DNA from: CAZXCK01 sp964639225
GTDB taxonomy: Bacteria > Chloroflexota > Anaerolineae > Aggregatilineales > Phototrophicaceae
DNA length: 24,189 bases
Reading direction: 5' to 3'
NCBI GenBank assembly: GCA_964639225.1
Contig: CAZXCK010000062.1
Span: forward strand, 1 to 24,189
The position numbers and the translations under genes are program-made. This document shows, one piece after another, positions 14,370 to 21,344 of this stretch. Positions within the stretch are counted from its first letter, which is position 1, and each line of letters begins with the position of its first letter. The notes under the pieces were generated by a model. The model ran no database searches. It saw nothing but the letters and a program-made list of their open reading frames with translations, and had not been told where the DNA came from.

Positions 14370-15476
14370 TTACCCCCTGGGTTGTAGATTGTGAATATCT
14401 CGAAGCTGTTTTAAGGTAAGCATCCGACCGTCGGGTGCAAACTGTTCCAACTTGATTTCACCGCTTTTCCAAAGATTATATCTTGTCGGCCCCAATACGT
14501 CAATCTGTCTTTTTTTGGGTTGCCGGCGTAGCCATTTATTATACGAAAGGTCTGCCGGCACCTGACCGTCCATGCTGGCCCGGAAGCGTTTCGATGTCTG
14601 GTTCCGCGCAAATCCCAACTCACGCCAGGACTTGATGATTGGCGTTGTCGTCGATCTGCAGTTATGATGCGCCGGCGGGTACCGCTCGAAGTCCAGCGTT
14701 GACGCCGCTGGTTCGCCGTATGTCCATATTTTCCCATCCAACCAGCGGCATATCGAGCTGGTCCGCGTATCGAGCGTCGATACCCATTCATAACCGTTAA
14801 TAAGGTGATGGTTCTCCCGGTATGTCGCAATTCTGGACGCCGTCGAGACATGGTTTGTCGTGGTCCGTACAATCCGGCTGGCCGCGGTTCTGCTCGCTTT
14901 GAATCGGCCGTTTTCAAAATTCAATTCAGGCGACCCGAATAAATCCCGCTCCATCTCCTGAATCGTTTTTCCCAGGGTGAAACCCTCGCGGATCGTCCCC
15001 TCGATTATTTTTTTCCTTGTTTCATGTATCGTCTGCATCGCACCTTTAAGGGACCTTGTCCCGCCGTACTGGCCTGCGAACGTTATCGGTCGGCTCTCGG
15101 CCACCTTCCAGACTCTTTCACCGTCGACATATACCGGTTTTATATCCTTCCCCGCTTCATTCGAGATAACGTCCTCAATGGTCCGCGATTGCCACATCCC
15201 TTCCTGTGTCGAAAACAATTTCAATTCTGCCTCAAGTTCTTTTAAGTACGTCTCAGCCCCGCGCGCCTCGGCTTTGATCATTTGCTGTAATATGTTCCGC
15301 TGCTGACGGCGTGTCATGGTCCCGGCCGTCTCCAGGTCCAGTAACCGTTTGCGCAATTCCCGGTCCAACCGGTTCAGGTTCTTGACTGTTTCGTTGACAA
15401 GGTGGCTCTGATATCGGGTCAAATAAACGCCGTGTGTAACCGCGTCGTCTTGCAGCGCTCCGTTAACTGTCGGCAT
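14370..15476 (-). CDS. Minor head protein, phage Mu gpF-like (head morphogenesis)
   Basis: 368 aa. The signature region is clear: 'ASRIVRTTTNHVSTASRIATYRE' then 'GYEWVSTLDTRTSSICRWLDGKIW' and 'YPPAHHNCRSTTTPI', the conserved Mu gpF-like/SPP1 gp7 core with its paired Cys residues and HxxCRS motif. The N-terminal half is a long helical region. Proteins of this family associate with the portal and are needed for head maturation or DNA ejection. ATG at 15476 overlaps the portal gene by 14 nt. The C-terminal extension is basic. Confidence 0.9.
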   Translation of the reverse strand: MPTVNGALQDDAVTHGVYLTRYQSHLVNETVKNLNRLDRELRKRLLDLETAGTMTRRQQRNILQQMIKAEARGAETYLKELEAELKLFSTQEGMWQSRTIEDVISNEAGKDIKPVYVDGERVWKVAESRPITFAGQYGGTRSLKGAMQTIHETRKKIIEGTIREGFTLGKTIQEMERDLFGSPELNFENGRFKASRTAASRIVRTTTNHVSTASRIATYRENHHLINGYEWVSTLDTRTSSICRWLDGKIWTYGEPAASTLDFERYPPAHHNCRSTTTPIIKSWRELGFARNQTSKRFRASMDGQVPADLSYNKWLRRQPKKRQIDVLGPTRYNLWKSGEIKLEQFAPDGRMLTLKQLRDIHNLQPRG

Positions 15477-16962
15477 CTGTCGAAGTTAACCCGGTCATTC
15501 CGGTCGGCCCGTCGGCTGCGATTTCGTCAATATGATCTTCATACGTTTTGCTTGGCTGAATAACGCCCCCGCGCTTGAACGCCGTGAATATATCCCGCGT
15601 AGATAAATACCCGCTTTGGACCGCCTGCATATACGCGACCATTTGGCTCGAATCCATCCTGGCCGGTATAAAATCATTATTTATCGAAAACTGTATCTCG
15701 CTTTCGTCGATATCATTTGTCGCTGTCCATTCGATCATCGTCATAATGGTCTGGCGTATCGCTTCTGATAATGAATTAACTGCCGATGATAATATGCCGT
15801 GCTCCCCCGACTTGTGCAGCTCGGCCGTCTCGGTGCTTTCGGACACTTTGCGCTCGCTATTTAATACCCGCGCTCCCAGCATTGCCATGTCTTTTCGCAG
15901 CTGATCGCTGTATTTCAGATGAAGGTCCAGCCCGGCCCCGGAAAATTCCATATACCACGCCTCGCCCTCCGGCTCGAATTGCCACAAATCGTGCGGCCCC
16001 AATGATAACGTCGATTGACCCGCCGCGTCGGTCTGGCTTTCGTCCATCATAAGCCCCTTAACGCACGGCTGTGGGCAGCCGACAACGTGCAGGCCATTCG
16101 CGAAGTCGGCTATTGTTTGGTAGTCCTTGATGTTCGCCGCGGCCAGGTCATTGATCATGCTGTATGACATGTCCCACGTTATGCCGTTCTGCGTAACCGG
16201 CCAAAAAGGGATATAATCAAACGGCTGGCCATTCGCTTTGCGTGGTGTGTAGGTTCCGGCCAACACATACTGCTCTTTCCCGTCTTCGCTTTTTGTGAGT
16301 TCATATACATATTGCGTATACTGCGGCGGTATCGGCTCTCCGTCTATCTCCGTTTCCAATTTGAGACATCGCAGGCGTGACACCGGCCGCCGGCGGTCGC
16401 CTGCCAGCTCATAATCATTTTCTTGCAGCTTGACATATACTGTCTTTTGGACGTTATTAACTCTTGCCGTCTCCCAATCTATTATCGTTTCCGCCGGGTA
16501 TACTGCAGCGAAAGGACGGAGATTATTTTTCTCGGCTTCTGCCTGGGTGTACTCCGTTTCTGTCTTAGGATAGTCGACAAGGATCCCGGCTCTGTTCTTG
16601 ATAATGATTTGGCGTAATAACGCCTTGGCAATCTGTTCGACGTCTTGGCCCGATGCAGTATAATCTCGCGCATAATGTAGGAACGATTCCGGGATTTGTG
16701 ACGTGGGCTGTTTGGCGAATGCAAGACCGATATAACCGTCGACCGTCCGGCCGGTCGCGCCGTACCAATAAGCTCTTGAGATATAATCGTGATATAACAC
16801 CGTTTTGTCCGGCTGAGTTTTCATGCCCCGCGGTGCCGGTAGATAGCGCTCGCCTGCTGATCGTATTTTATCCGCTCCGTCCGTCGCATCCTGGTTCCGC
16901 ATCCAGATATGGTGCCAGTATTCATATTCCGGGTTGGGCGTGTATATTTTCTGCTCTGCCAT
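15463..16962 (-). CDS. Portal protein, DUF4055-like
   Basis: 499 aa. The N-terminus ('GERYLPAPRGM', 'YHDYISRAYWYGATGRTVDGYIGLAF') and mid-part ('GILVDYPK', 'WETARVNN', 'PFDYIPFWPV', 'NDLAAANIKDYQTIADFANGLHVVGCP') follow the DUF4055 family, which occupies the portal position in many siphoviruses. The C-terminal helical part (LRKDMAMLGARVLNSERKVSESTETAELHKSGEHGILSSAVNSL) is the expected stem/wing region. It forms the dodecameric ring through which terminase packages DNA. ATG at 16962; 31 nt separate it from the terminase stop. Order terminase-portal-minor head is canonical. Confidence 0.9.
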   Translation of the reverse strand: MAEQKIYTPNPEYEYWHHIWMRNQDATDGADKIRSAGERYLPAPRGMKTQPDKTVLYHDYISRAYWYGATGRTVDGYIGLAFAKQPTSQIPESFLHYARDYTASGQDVEQIAKALLRQIIIKNRAGILVDYPKTETEYTQAEAEKNNLRPFAAVYPAETIIDWETARVNNVQKTVYVKLQENDYELAGDRRRPVSRLRCLKLETEIDGEPIPPQYTQYVYELTKSEDGKEQYVLAGTYTPRKANGQPFDYIPFWPVTQNGITWDMSYSMINDLAAANIKDYQTIADFANGLHVVGCPQPCVKGLMMDESQTDAAGQSTLSLGPHDLWQFEPEGEAWYMEFSGAGLDLHLKYSDQLRKDMAMLGARVLNSERKVSESTETAELHKSGEHGILSSAVNSLSEAIRQTIMTMIEWTATNDIDESEIQFSINNDFIPARMDSSQMVAYMQAVQSGYLSTRDIFTAFKRGGVIQPSKTYEDHIDEIAADGPTGMTGLTSTDADS

Positions 16963-16993
16963 ATCGGTATTTTACTCCGCAAGGTTTGACCTG

Positions 16994-18541
16994 TCAAATC
17001 GCAGTTCGTATCTTCTGCGGCCGCCCTTTGACTAAAAACTGATAACCGGCAGTGATATTGTCCACCGCCTCGTCATGTGTTTTCCCTCGCCCATCAAACC
17101 CTGCTATCTGTTTCAGCCATTCTGTATTCCAGGCCCCGCGCATAACATTTACATTGCCGGCGTCGAATATCGGCTGTACAGGAACGGACCGCCGGACTTT
17201 GTCTTTTTTGCCCGTGTTAATCGGGTGGACTGTTTTAAATCCCCGCATTTTGGATTTCAGAGTGTCGACTGCGTCCATGTTGTCCAGAGAATTTTCAATC
17301 GCTATCAGACTGTCCGCCGGGTCTTTTTTTGCGATTCTGATTATATGCTGGTCCCGTATCGATGCCTTTTCTCGGATATAATAAAAATGTTTGATCCAGA
17401 GCGCATATATCGGCTCTTTAATTTCGCTGTTATATCCGATCCTTTGTAAGCCGAGTAATGTACCGCCGGTATAATCCGGGTCGTCCCCGGTGCTCTTCTT
17501 GGCCGAATGCGCCAGGTCCCATATTCGAGCGTACGTAATGTCAGGGAACTCCGATTCATCATTGATCCAATTGATATACTCGGTGTTCAAGATGTCGCCA
17601 CTTTCTGATATCGGGTTGCCATCCAATAGCGCCGCGGCGTGCCGGCCGAGGATGCTGTACTGCTCCCGGTACCATTTATCCGACAACCGTCCCTGATACG
17701 TTTTCCCGCGGTACGTATGCGGTCCGGAAAAAAGGTGGTCCCCTCTATATTCGCCCGGCCCGTCATAATCTTTGGCCCGTGCCGGCATGTGGGCTTTTTC
17801 AAATACCGGAAATGCCTCCTCATAATCATCTGATTCTGGATTATTGATCGCATCCAACCGTCCGTGAACGTCGTCAGGGTGCCACTGCGTCGCCACAAGT
17901 AGCGTTATGCTGACAGGAGCCTTACGGGTCAGGAAGTCGTTCGTGAACGCCTGCCACATACGCTGACGTTGCGTAGAGGACTCTGCGCTCTCCCTGTCTG
18001 GACAATAGTCGTCCAATATGCCGAGATGATACCCCTGCCCGGCCAAACCGGACCGTAAACCTTTCGCGAATACACGGCCGGCCGTCCGTCGCCATGTATT
18101 GTCGCCGCGTTGCTCGATCTCCCAATCGTCTGCCGCCTTGCGGTCTTTGGATAATCGTAATGTCGGGAACAGCTCTTTATAACGTGCTGAATCGAACAGG
18201 TACCGACCGTCTCGGCTGAAGTCTGTTGCCAAACTCGCGCTATGCGATACCGATAAAACCGTCTTGTCTGGAAATAGGCCGATAAAATGCGCCGGCAGAT
18301 ACCGGCTGACAATGTCACTTTTACCGGACCTGTGATGGACTTTAATGGATATGAATGTCGATACCCCATCTTCAAACTTTTGAATTGCATCATCGATTAT
18401 GTCACATATTCGCTCGGTGTGAAAACCGATGATCAGCGGCTCCGTCGGCCCTTTGGTCCAGGTGTAACGCATGAAGTCAAGATGGCGGTAACGTGCGCTG
18501 AAACGTTTTAGGTACTGTTTTTCGCGCTGGTTTATATTCAT
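16994..18541 (-). CDS. Terminase large subunit (packaging ATPase/nuclease)
   Basis: 515 aa. ATPase half: a deviant Walker A 'VHHRSGKSDIVSR', a Walker B 'LGILDDYCPD' and a coupling motif 'LLVATQWHPDD'. Nuclease half (RNase H fold): 'ARIWDLAHS' with its first Asp, 'DPDYTGG', 'IAIENSLD' and the closing 'THDEAVDNI' Asp, all expected for TerL. The linker 'GLRSGLAGQGYHLGILDD' is the usual adjunct of phage terminases. It cuts concatemers and pumps DNA into the head. The ATG at 18541 follows the 47-aa gene's stop by one nt. Length is normal for the family. Confidence 0.95.
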   Translation of the reverse strand: MNINQREKQYLKRFSARYRHLDFMRYTWTKGPTEPLIIGFHTERICDIIDDAIQKFEDGVSTFISIKVHHRSGKSDIVSRYLPAHFIGLFPDKTVLSVSHSASLATDFSRDGRYLFDSARYKELFPTLRLSKDRKAADDWEIEQRGDNTWRRTAGRVFAKGLRSGLAGQGYHLGILDDYCPDRESAESSTQRQRMWQAFTNDFLTRKAPVSITLLVATQWHPDDVHGRLDAINNPESDDYEEAFPVFEKAHMPARAKDYDGPGEYRGDHLFSGPHTYRGKTYQGRLSDKWYREQYSILGRHAAALLDGNPISESGDILNTEYINWINDESEFPDITYARIWDLAHSAKKSTGDDPDYTGGTLLGLQRIGYNSEIKEPIYALWIKHFYYIREKASIRDQHIIRIAKKDPADSLIAIENSLDNMDAVDTLKSKMRGFKTVHPINTGKKDKVRRSVPVQPIFDAGNVNVMRGAWNTEWLKQIAGFDGRGKTHDEAVDNITAGYQFLVKGRPQKIRTAI

Positions 18542-18542
18542 A

Positions 18543-18686
18543 TTACTTTAAACGCTTTTTGCTGGCCTTGATCGCTTTTCGTTGCGCGGTCATTTTGGCG
18601 AACGCTTTGGGGCCAGTATAACACGTGCCGGCACTTCCCCACTTCCAGCCGAGTTTCCCCTCTTTAACGCATCGCATTTTCGGCAT
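18543..18686 (-). CDS. Small basic protein next to terminase (47 aa)
   Basis: 47 aa, short enough to be missed by common cut-offs: MPKMRCVKEGKLGWKWG followed by SAGTCYTGPKAFAKMTAQRKAIKASKKRLK. It resembles a family of very small phage proteins with 'GWKWG..G.CYTGP.A..KA..Q.rAI' found beside terminase genes. The ATG (18686) shares a base with the preceding stop (TGATG) and has AGGTAGGGGGAAACTG upstream. Its TAA is one base from the terminase ATG, so it is translationally embedded in the operon. Two Cys residues (6, 22) might form a metal or disulfide site, but function is unknown. Confidence 0.8.
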   Translation of the reverse strand: MPKMRCVKEGKLGWKWGSAGTCYTGPKAFAKMTAQRKAIKASKKRLK

Positions 18687-18994
18687 CAGTTTCCCCCTAC
18701 CTCTTTTGAGAATACAAGCTGCGCCGTCCTGATCTCGCCTGTTTTGTCGTTTTTGAATACTGCTTTTTTGAATTGTCCCTGCCGGATTTTTCCGTATACT
18801 TCTGCCGAGACATCGATCTTGACCGCAGGCGGGTTGTCAAATACAGCCGGTGAATGTTCTACACCTGGGACAGTTAATCTTTTTATCGCTGCCTGCTCAG
18901 CGTTATCAGCGATTCGCTCTGCACGCGCAACCGTTTTGCCATTTTTCAACTGGTCCCGAAACAATTCCCACCATACCATTTTTGATTTGTCCAC
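18686..18994 (-). CDS. Hypothetical protein between the terminase subunits (102 aa)
   Basis: 102 aa (MDKSKMVWWELFRDQLKNGKTVARAERIADNAEQAA...). I recognise no family. It has a helical N-terminal half and a short beta-rich C-terminal half ending 'RTAQLVFSKEVGGN'. The start is GTG at 18994, chosen because a G9 run (19000-19008) 5 nt upstream is the ribosome-binding site; an earlier in-frame ATG at 19075 would overlap the previous gene by 68 nt. An ATG at 18979 is a second option. Located between the small terminase and the 47-aa gene, it may be a packaging accessory (inference). Confidence 0.7.
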   Translation of the reverse strand: MDKSKMVWWELFRDQLKNGKTVARAERIADNAEQAAIKRLTVPGVEHSPAVFDNPPAVKIDVSAEVYGKIRQGQFKKAVFKNDKTGEIRTAQLVFSKEVGGN

Positions 18995-19007
18995 GTTCGC
19001 CCCCCCC

Positions 19008-19424
19008 CTATTCCTGATTTTCGGCCGTCTCGACTTTCGCCGCCATTTTGAGCAGCTTTTTTCGGTCCGAGACATTTGCCGATAATATATCTTCGTAATG
19101 GTCCGTTTCCGGTATCGCCTGATCGTCAGGGCCGTACCCTCGATGTTTGGCCTGCTTATTCAGGAAGTACCGGATCGACATCCCATCCCTGTCTTGGCGT
19201 ATCTTGGTAAAAAGGACGGTTTCTGTCGCGTCGATCATGGTCTCCCGTTCAGCTCTGGCCGCCCTTGAGGCCTTTTCCGATTTGTCGATCTGTGCCTTGA
19301 CTGCTGTCCAGCCGATCGGTTTGCCGATGGCCTGCTGCAGTCTGCGCTGTATTACAGACACAACACCGGCTGAGTTCTTGATCGCTTCCAGTAACTGTTT
19401 TTGCGGTATTCGGTAGGCCATCAT
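19008..19424 (-). CDS. Terminase small subunit-like DNA-binding protein
   Basis: 138 aa. 'LLEAIKNSAGVVSVIQRRLQQAIGKPIGWTAVKAQID' is a helix-turn-helix-like segment of the kind that opens phage small terminases, followed by 'AERETMIDATETVLFTKIRQDRDGMSIRYFLNKQAKHRGYGP', matching the 'E...D.AE..l...i..gd..a..fyL...gK.RGY' core of these proteins. The small terminase recognises the packaging site and regulates TerL. There are tandem ATGs at 19424 and 19421; the second is better spaced from GAGGG. Position ahead of TerL supports the role. Confidence 0.78.
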   Translation of the reverse strand: MMAYRIPQKQLLEAIKNSAGVVSVIQRRLQQAIGKPIGWTAVKAQIDKSEKASRAARAERETMIDATETVLFTKIRQDRDGMSIRYFLNKQAKHRGYGPDDQAIPETDHYEDILSANVSDRKKLLKMAAKVETAENQE

Positions 19425-19523
19425 ACCCTCGATTTTATTATTTTATGATTTTTTATTGATCGGATAAAGATTCAGCATTCGCAGAATAATTGATATTTTT
19501 TCCTTCTTTCCACTTTGAAATTG

Positions 19524-19545
19524 ATAGTAACGATGTCGTTTCTAT
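19524..19545. repeat. 22-bp imperfect inverted repeat after the glycosyltransferase gene
   Basis: Plus-strand ATAG-t-AACGA-TG-TCGTT-t-CTAT: nine of ten arm bases pair around a 2-nt centre. It lies 5 nt past the glycosyltransferase stop and 100 nt before the small terminase start. It could be an RNA hairpin or an operator; no T-run follows on the minus strand. Confidence 0.6.
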
Positions 19546-19549
19546 TGTT

Positions 19550-20335
19550 TTATTCTTTGTTTCTTATAAGTCCGTGTGTAAAATGCTTTTTCCAGTCAAC
19601 GGAATGATGTGGACGCCCGAACCTGACGATACTTTTTACATATTGCGGCCATATACTTTCGAGCGATTTTGTTTTTAAAATTTTCTTTTCTTTAGCGTTA
19701 TTAAGATATAATTCGTCTTGGTTCCCTCCTTTCAATTTGGCTGTTGTAGATACTTTTTTAATTGTCACAACATTCAAGAGGATTGTATTATATTTATTAT
19801 GTAACGATTGTAGGCATAAATCGACATCTTCATTATATTTTAGCCGCCACCGAAACGGGATATCGTTTGCTATAAGTAACCCAGAATATACATGAGTGTT
19901 AAAGGTGAAAGGCTTTACTGTTTCGCGGGTGATAAAACTATCGTAATTATATCCAGCTATTGCGACCCTTTTGTATTTTTTTGTAAATTGTACTAAAACT
20001 TCTAATGCTCTTTCTGCTTTAATGCTCCCCATCCGTCTTATCCCCTTCCGGGGTTTTACGAATCCATATATATTGTCATCAAAAAGAAAATGTTTTTTTG
20101 CCCCCATCTCTATTGAATGCTCCCAGGCATAATTCCTGGCTGGATAGCTTCCGAGCCCGAGGTTACTGAAAGGCGTGCACAACAAGAATTGCTTCGGAAT
20201 TGTCTCTTTATATAAATTATATTCTTGCGGCTCAATAACAAGCTTAAAGTCTATATTTTCAGATAGAAAATACTTGGCTGTAATAGGATTTTTATACCGC
20301 CCTTTTGAAACAATATAAACTGGATAGTGTGCCAC
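19550..20335 (-). CDS. Glycosyltransferase resembling TET/JBP-associated glycosyltransferase (TAGT)
   Basis: 261 aa. GT-A-like layout: N-terminal 'PVYIVSKGR' (residues 5-13), 'FKLVIEPQEYNLY' (30-42), 'SYPARNYAWEHS' (63-74), the DxD-like 'HFLFDDNIYGF' (82-92), an acidic 'KYNEDVDLCLQ' (166-176), and 'KGGN' (202-205). This set and order match the TAGT glycosyltransferases described beside TET/JBP dioxygenases in phages, which are proposed to add sugars to hydroxymethylated pyrimidines in DNA. I prefer the GTG at 20335, forming TAGTG with the upstream stop; a TTG at 20353 is possible. It pairs with the ParB-like gene. No TET/JBP gene is in the window. Base composition is more A+T-rich than the flanking operon. 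The substrate is inferred. Confidence 0.75.
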   Translation of the reverse strand: MAHYPVYIVSKGRYKNPITAKYFLSENIDFKLVIEPQEYNLYKETIPKQFLLCTPFSNLGLGSYPARNYAWEHSIEMGAKKHFLFDDNIYGFVKPRKGIRRMGSIKAERALEVLVQFTKKYKRVAIAGYNYDSFITRETVKPFTFNTHVYSGLLIANDIPFRWRLKYNEDVDLCLQSLHNKYNTILLNVVTIKKVSTTAKLKGGNQDELYLNNAKEKKILKTKSLESIWPQYVKSIVRFGRPHHSVDWKKHFTHGLIRNKE

Positions 20336-20883
20336 TATAATCTGACACTCCAAACATTTGAGTGATTCCCGGTCTTTTCAAATCCGTATTCATGAAACCA
20401 TTGTGTTCTGTGTTCTTCATCTTTAAAATAAAAAACAGCCCTTATCTCTTTTTCACCAGGCTCCCAATCTTCTGGCCCATTTCTTTCCCACTCTTCCATT
20501 TCATTTATGTTTTCAATTTCTTTGCCTAGAAACTCGAGCCCATAATCTTCCATTATATACGATTCGTCAATCAATTCGAGTTCGCTTATCAGATTGTCAA
20601 TAATAATCTCAGCTTTTGACCCTGTAGAATTATCTGCTATTCGATACGCAGACTTTGTTTTTTCGCTCATGCCTTTAATTTGAACAACCTCCGGTACTGT
20701 CCCCCATTCAAGTTCTTTCATTGCTTGAAGCGTACCGTGGCCACATAACAACACCATGTTTTCGTCAATAACTATTGATGTCTTTACATATCCAAATTGC
20801 GACAAACTATTCTTAATATGTACTACATTTTTTTTATGGTTTAGATAATTTTTTTCATAGGGATACATCTCTTTTATTGCCAC
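20335..20883 (-). CDS. ParB-like domain protein (phage DNA-modification type)
   Basis: 182 aa counted from GTG at 20883. The N-terminal part shows the ParB/sulfiredoxin-type fold: 'AIKEMYPYEKNYLNH', 'IKNSLSQFGYVKTSIVID', the 'GHGTLQAMKELEW' box (residues 48-60; Thr replaces the usual Arg) and 'AYRIADNSTG' (79-88). The latter half is acidic and ends in a small domain 'AVFYFKDEEHRTQWFHEYGF', without the methyltransferase fusion seen in many relatives. In phages such ParB-like proteins co-occur with DNA-modifying methyltransferases and glycosyltransferases. It overlaps the glycosyltransferase start by one base. The GTG has no good ribosome-binding site; a better-placed ATG at 20906 is in another frame (see the A8 entry). 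Confidence 0.78.
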   Translation of the reverse strand: MAIKEMYPYEKNYLNHKKNVVHIKNSLSQFGYVKTSIVIDENMVLLCGHGTLQAMKELEWGTVPEVVQIKGMSEKTKSAYRIADNSTGSKAEIIIDNLISELELIDESYIMEDYGLEFLGKEIENINEMEEWERNGPEDWEPGEKEIRAVFYFKDEEHRTQWFHEYGFEKTGNHSNVWSVRL

Positions 20884-20894
20884 ATTTTGAAGTA

Positions 20895-20902
20895 TTTTTT
20901 TT
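20895..20902 (-). promoter_or_regulatory. A8 homopolymer, possible slippage or phase-variation site at the ParB-like gene start
   Basis: An ATG at 20906, 6 nt after AAGG, reads M E K K Y F K M W Q then stops. Its codons GAA AAA AAA place the heptamer A AAA AAA (20901-20895) in phase for a -1 slip, which joins the ParB-like frame and gives MEKKILQN followed by its 182 residues. One extra A would do the same. Confidence 0.5.
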
Positions 20903-20914
20903 CCATAACTTGCC

Positions 20915-21316
20915 TTATATATCCGATTTGATTTGTATGCTCCGCGAAACGCTTGGCGTATACGCGATCTTCCCTTTTTCGGCCAGCGATTCGATTTTTC
21001 GCGTTACCGCTGCCCGGTGTATTCCGAAATGGTCTGCAAGTTCTTGCTTTGTCGGGGAAATACCTGTCCTGGTTTTGTAGTCCGAAACGTAATCAATAAA
21101 TACTTGATCTGTAACCGGCTTGGGGCGCCGGCGGGTTGCGGCCTTAATTTCGACCCCGGCCCGGCGCAGCCGCATCAGATATTTATTTAATGTCTCCCGC
21201 GAAAATCCGAGGATTTTGGTTATCTCGCGCTGTTTCGCGTACCGGTTGTGCTTTCGGTAGAATGACGCATACGCTTGCGCGACTTTCACTGCTGTTGGGC
21301 TTAGCTCCATACTCAT
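20915..21316 (-). CDS. Tandem helix-turn-helix transcription regulator
   Basis: 133 aa with two winged-helix-like segments. Residues about 27-55: 'AKQREITKILGFSRETLNKYLMRLRRAG'. Residues about 82-117: 'TRTGISPTKQELADHFGIHRAAVTRKIESLAEKGKI', which resembles the LexA N-terminal DNA-binding domain. A basic linker (ATRRRPKP) separates them. No effector or protease domain follows. Soluble, cytoplasmic, DNA-binding. Start ATG at 21316, or ATG at 21310. It sits just before the modification cassette and terminase genes, at the early/late boundary, so it may control late or cassette transcription (inference). A sigma70-like promoter lies immediately upstream. Confidence 0.8.
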   Translation of the reverse strand: MSMELSPTAVKVAQAYASFYRKHNRYAKQREITKILGFSRETLNKYLMRLRRAGVEIKAATRRRPKPVTDQVFIDYVSDYKTRTGISPTKQELADHFGIHRAAVTRKIESLAEKGKIAYTPSVSRSIQIKSDI

Positions 21317-21344
21317 ATTATGTTTTTTGTGTATTTTTTGTCAA
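21317..21344 (-). promoter_or_regulatory. Sigma70-like promoter for the HTH regulator
   Basis: Minus-strand TTGACA (21344-21339), a 16-nt spacer, then CATAAT (21322-21317). The -10 box abuts the ATG at 21316, so the transcript would start near the second ATG (21310) and could be almost leaderless. It overlaps the last codons of the lysozyme-like gene. No experimental support. Confidence 0.5.

Noticed and set aside
19425..19549. Possible small genes between the glycosyltransferase and small terminase genes
   Set aside because: Only peptides of 11-13 codons exist on the minus strand and none has a plausible start and ribosome-binding site together.
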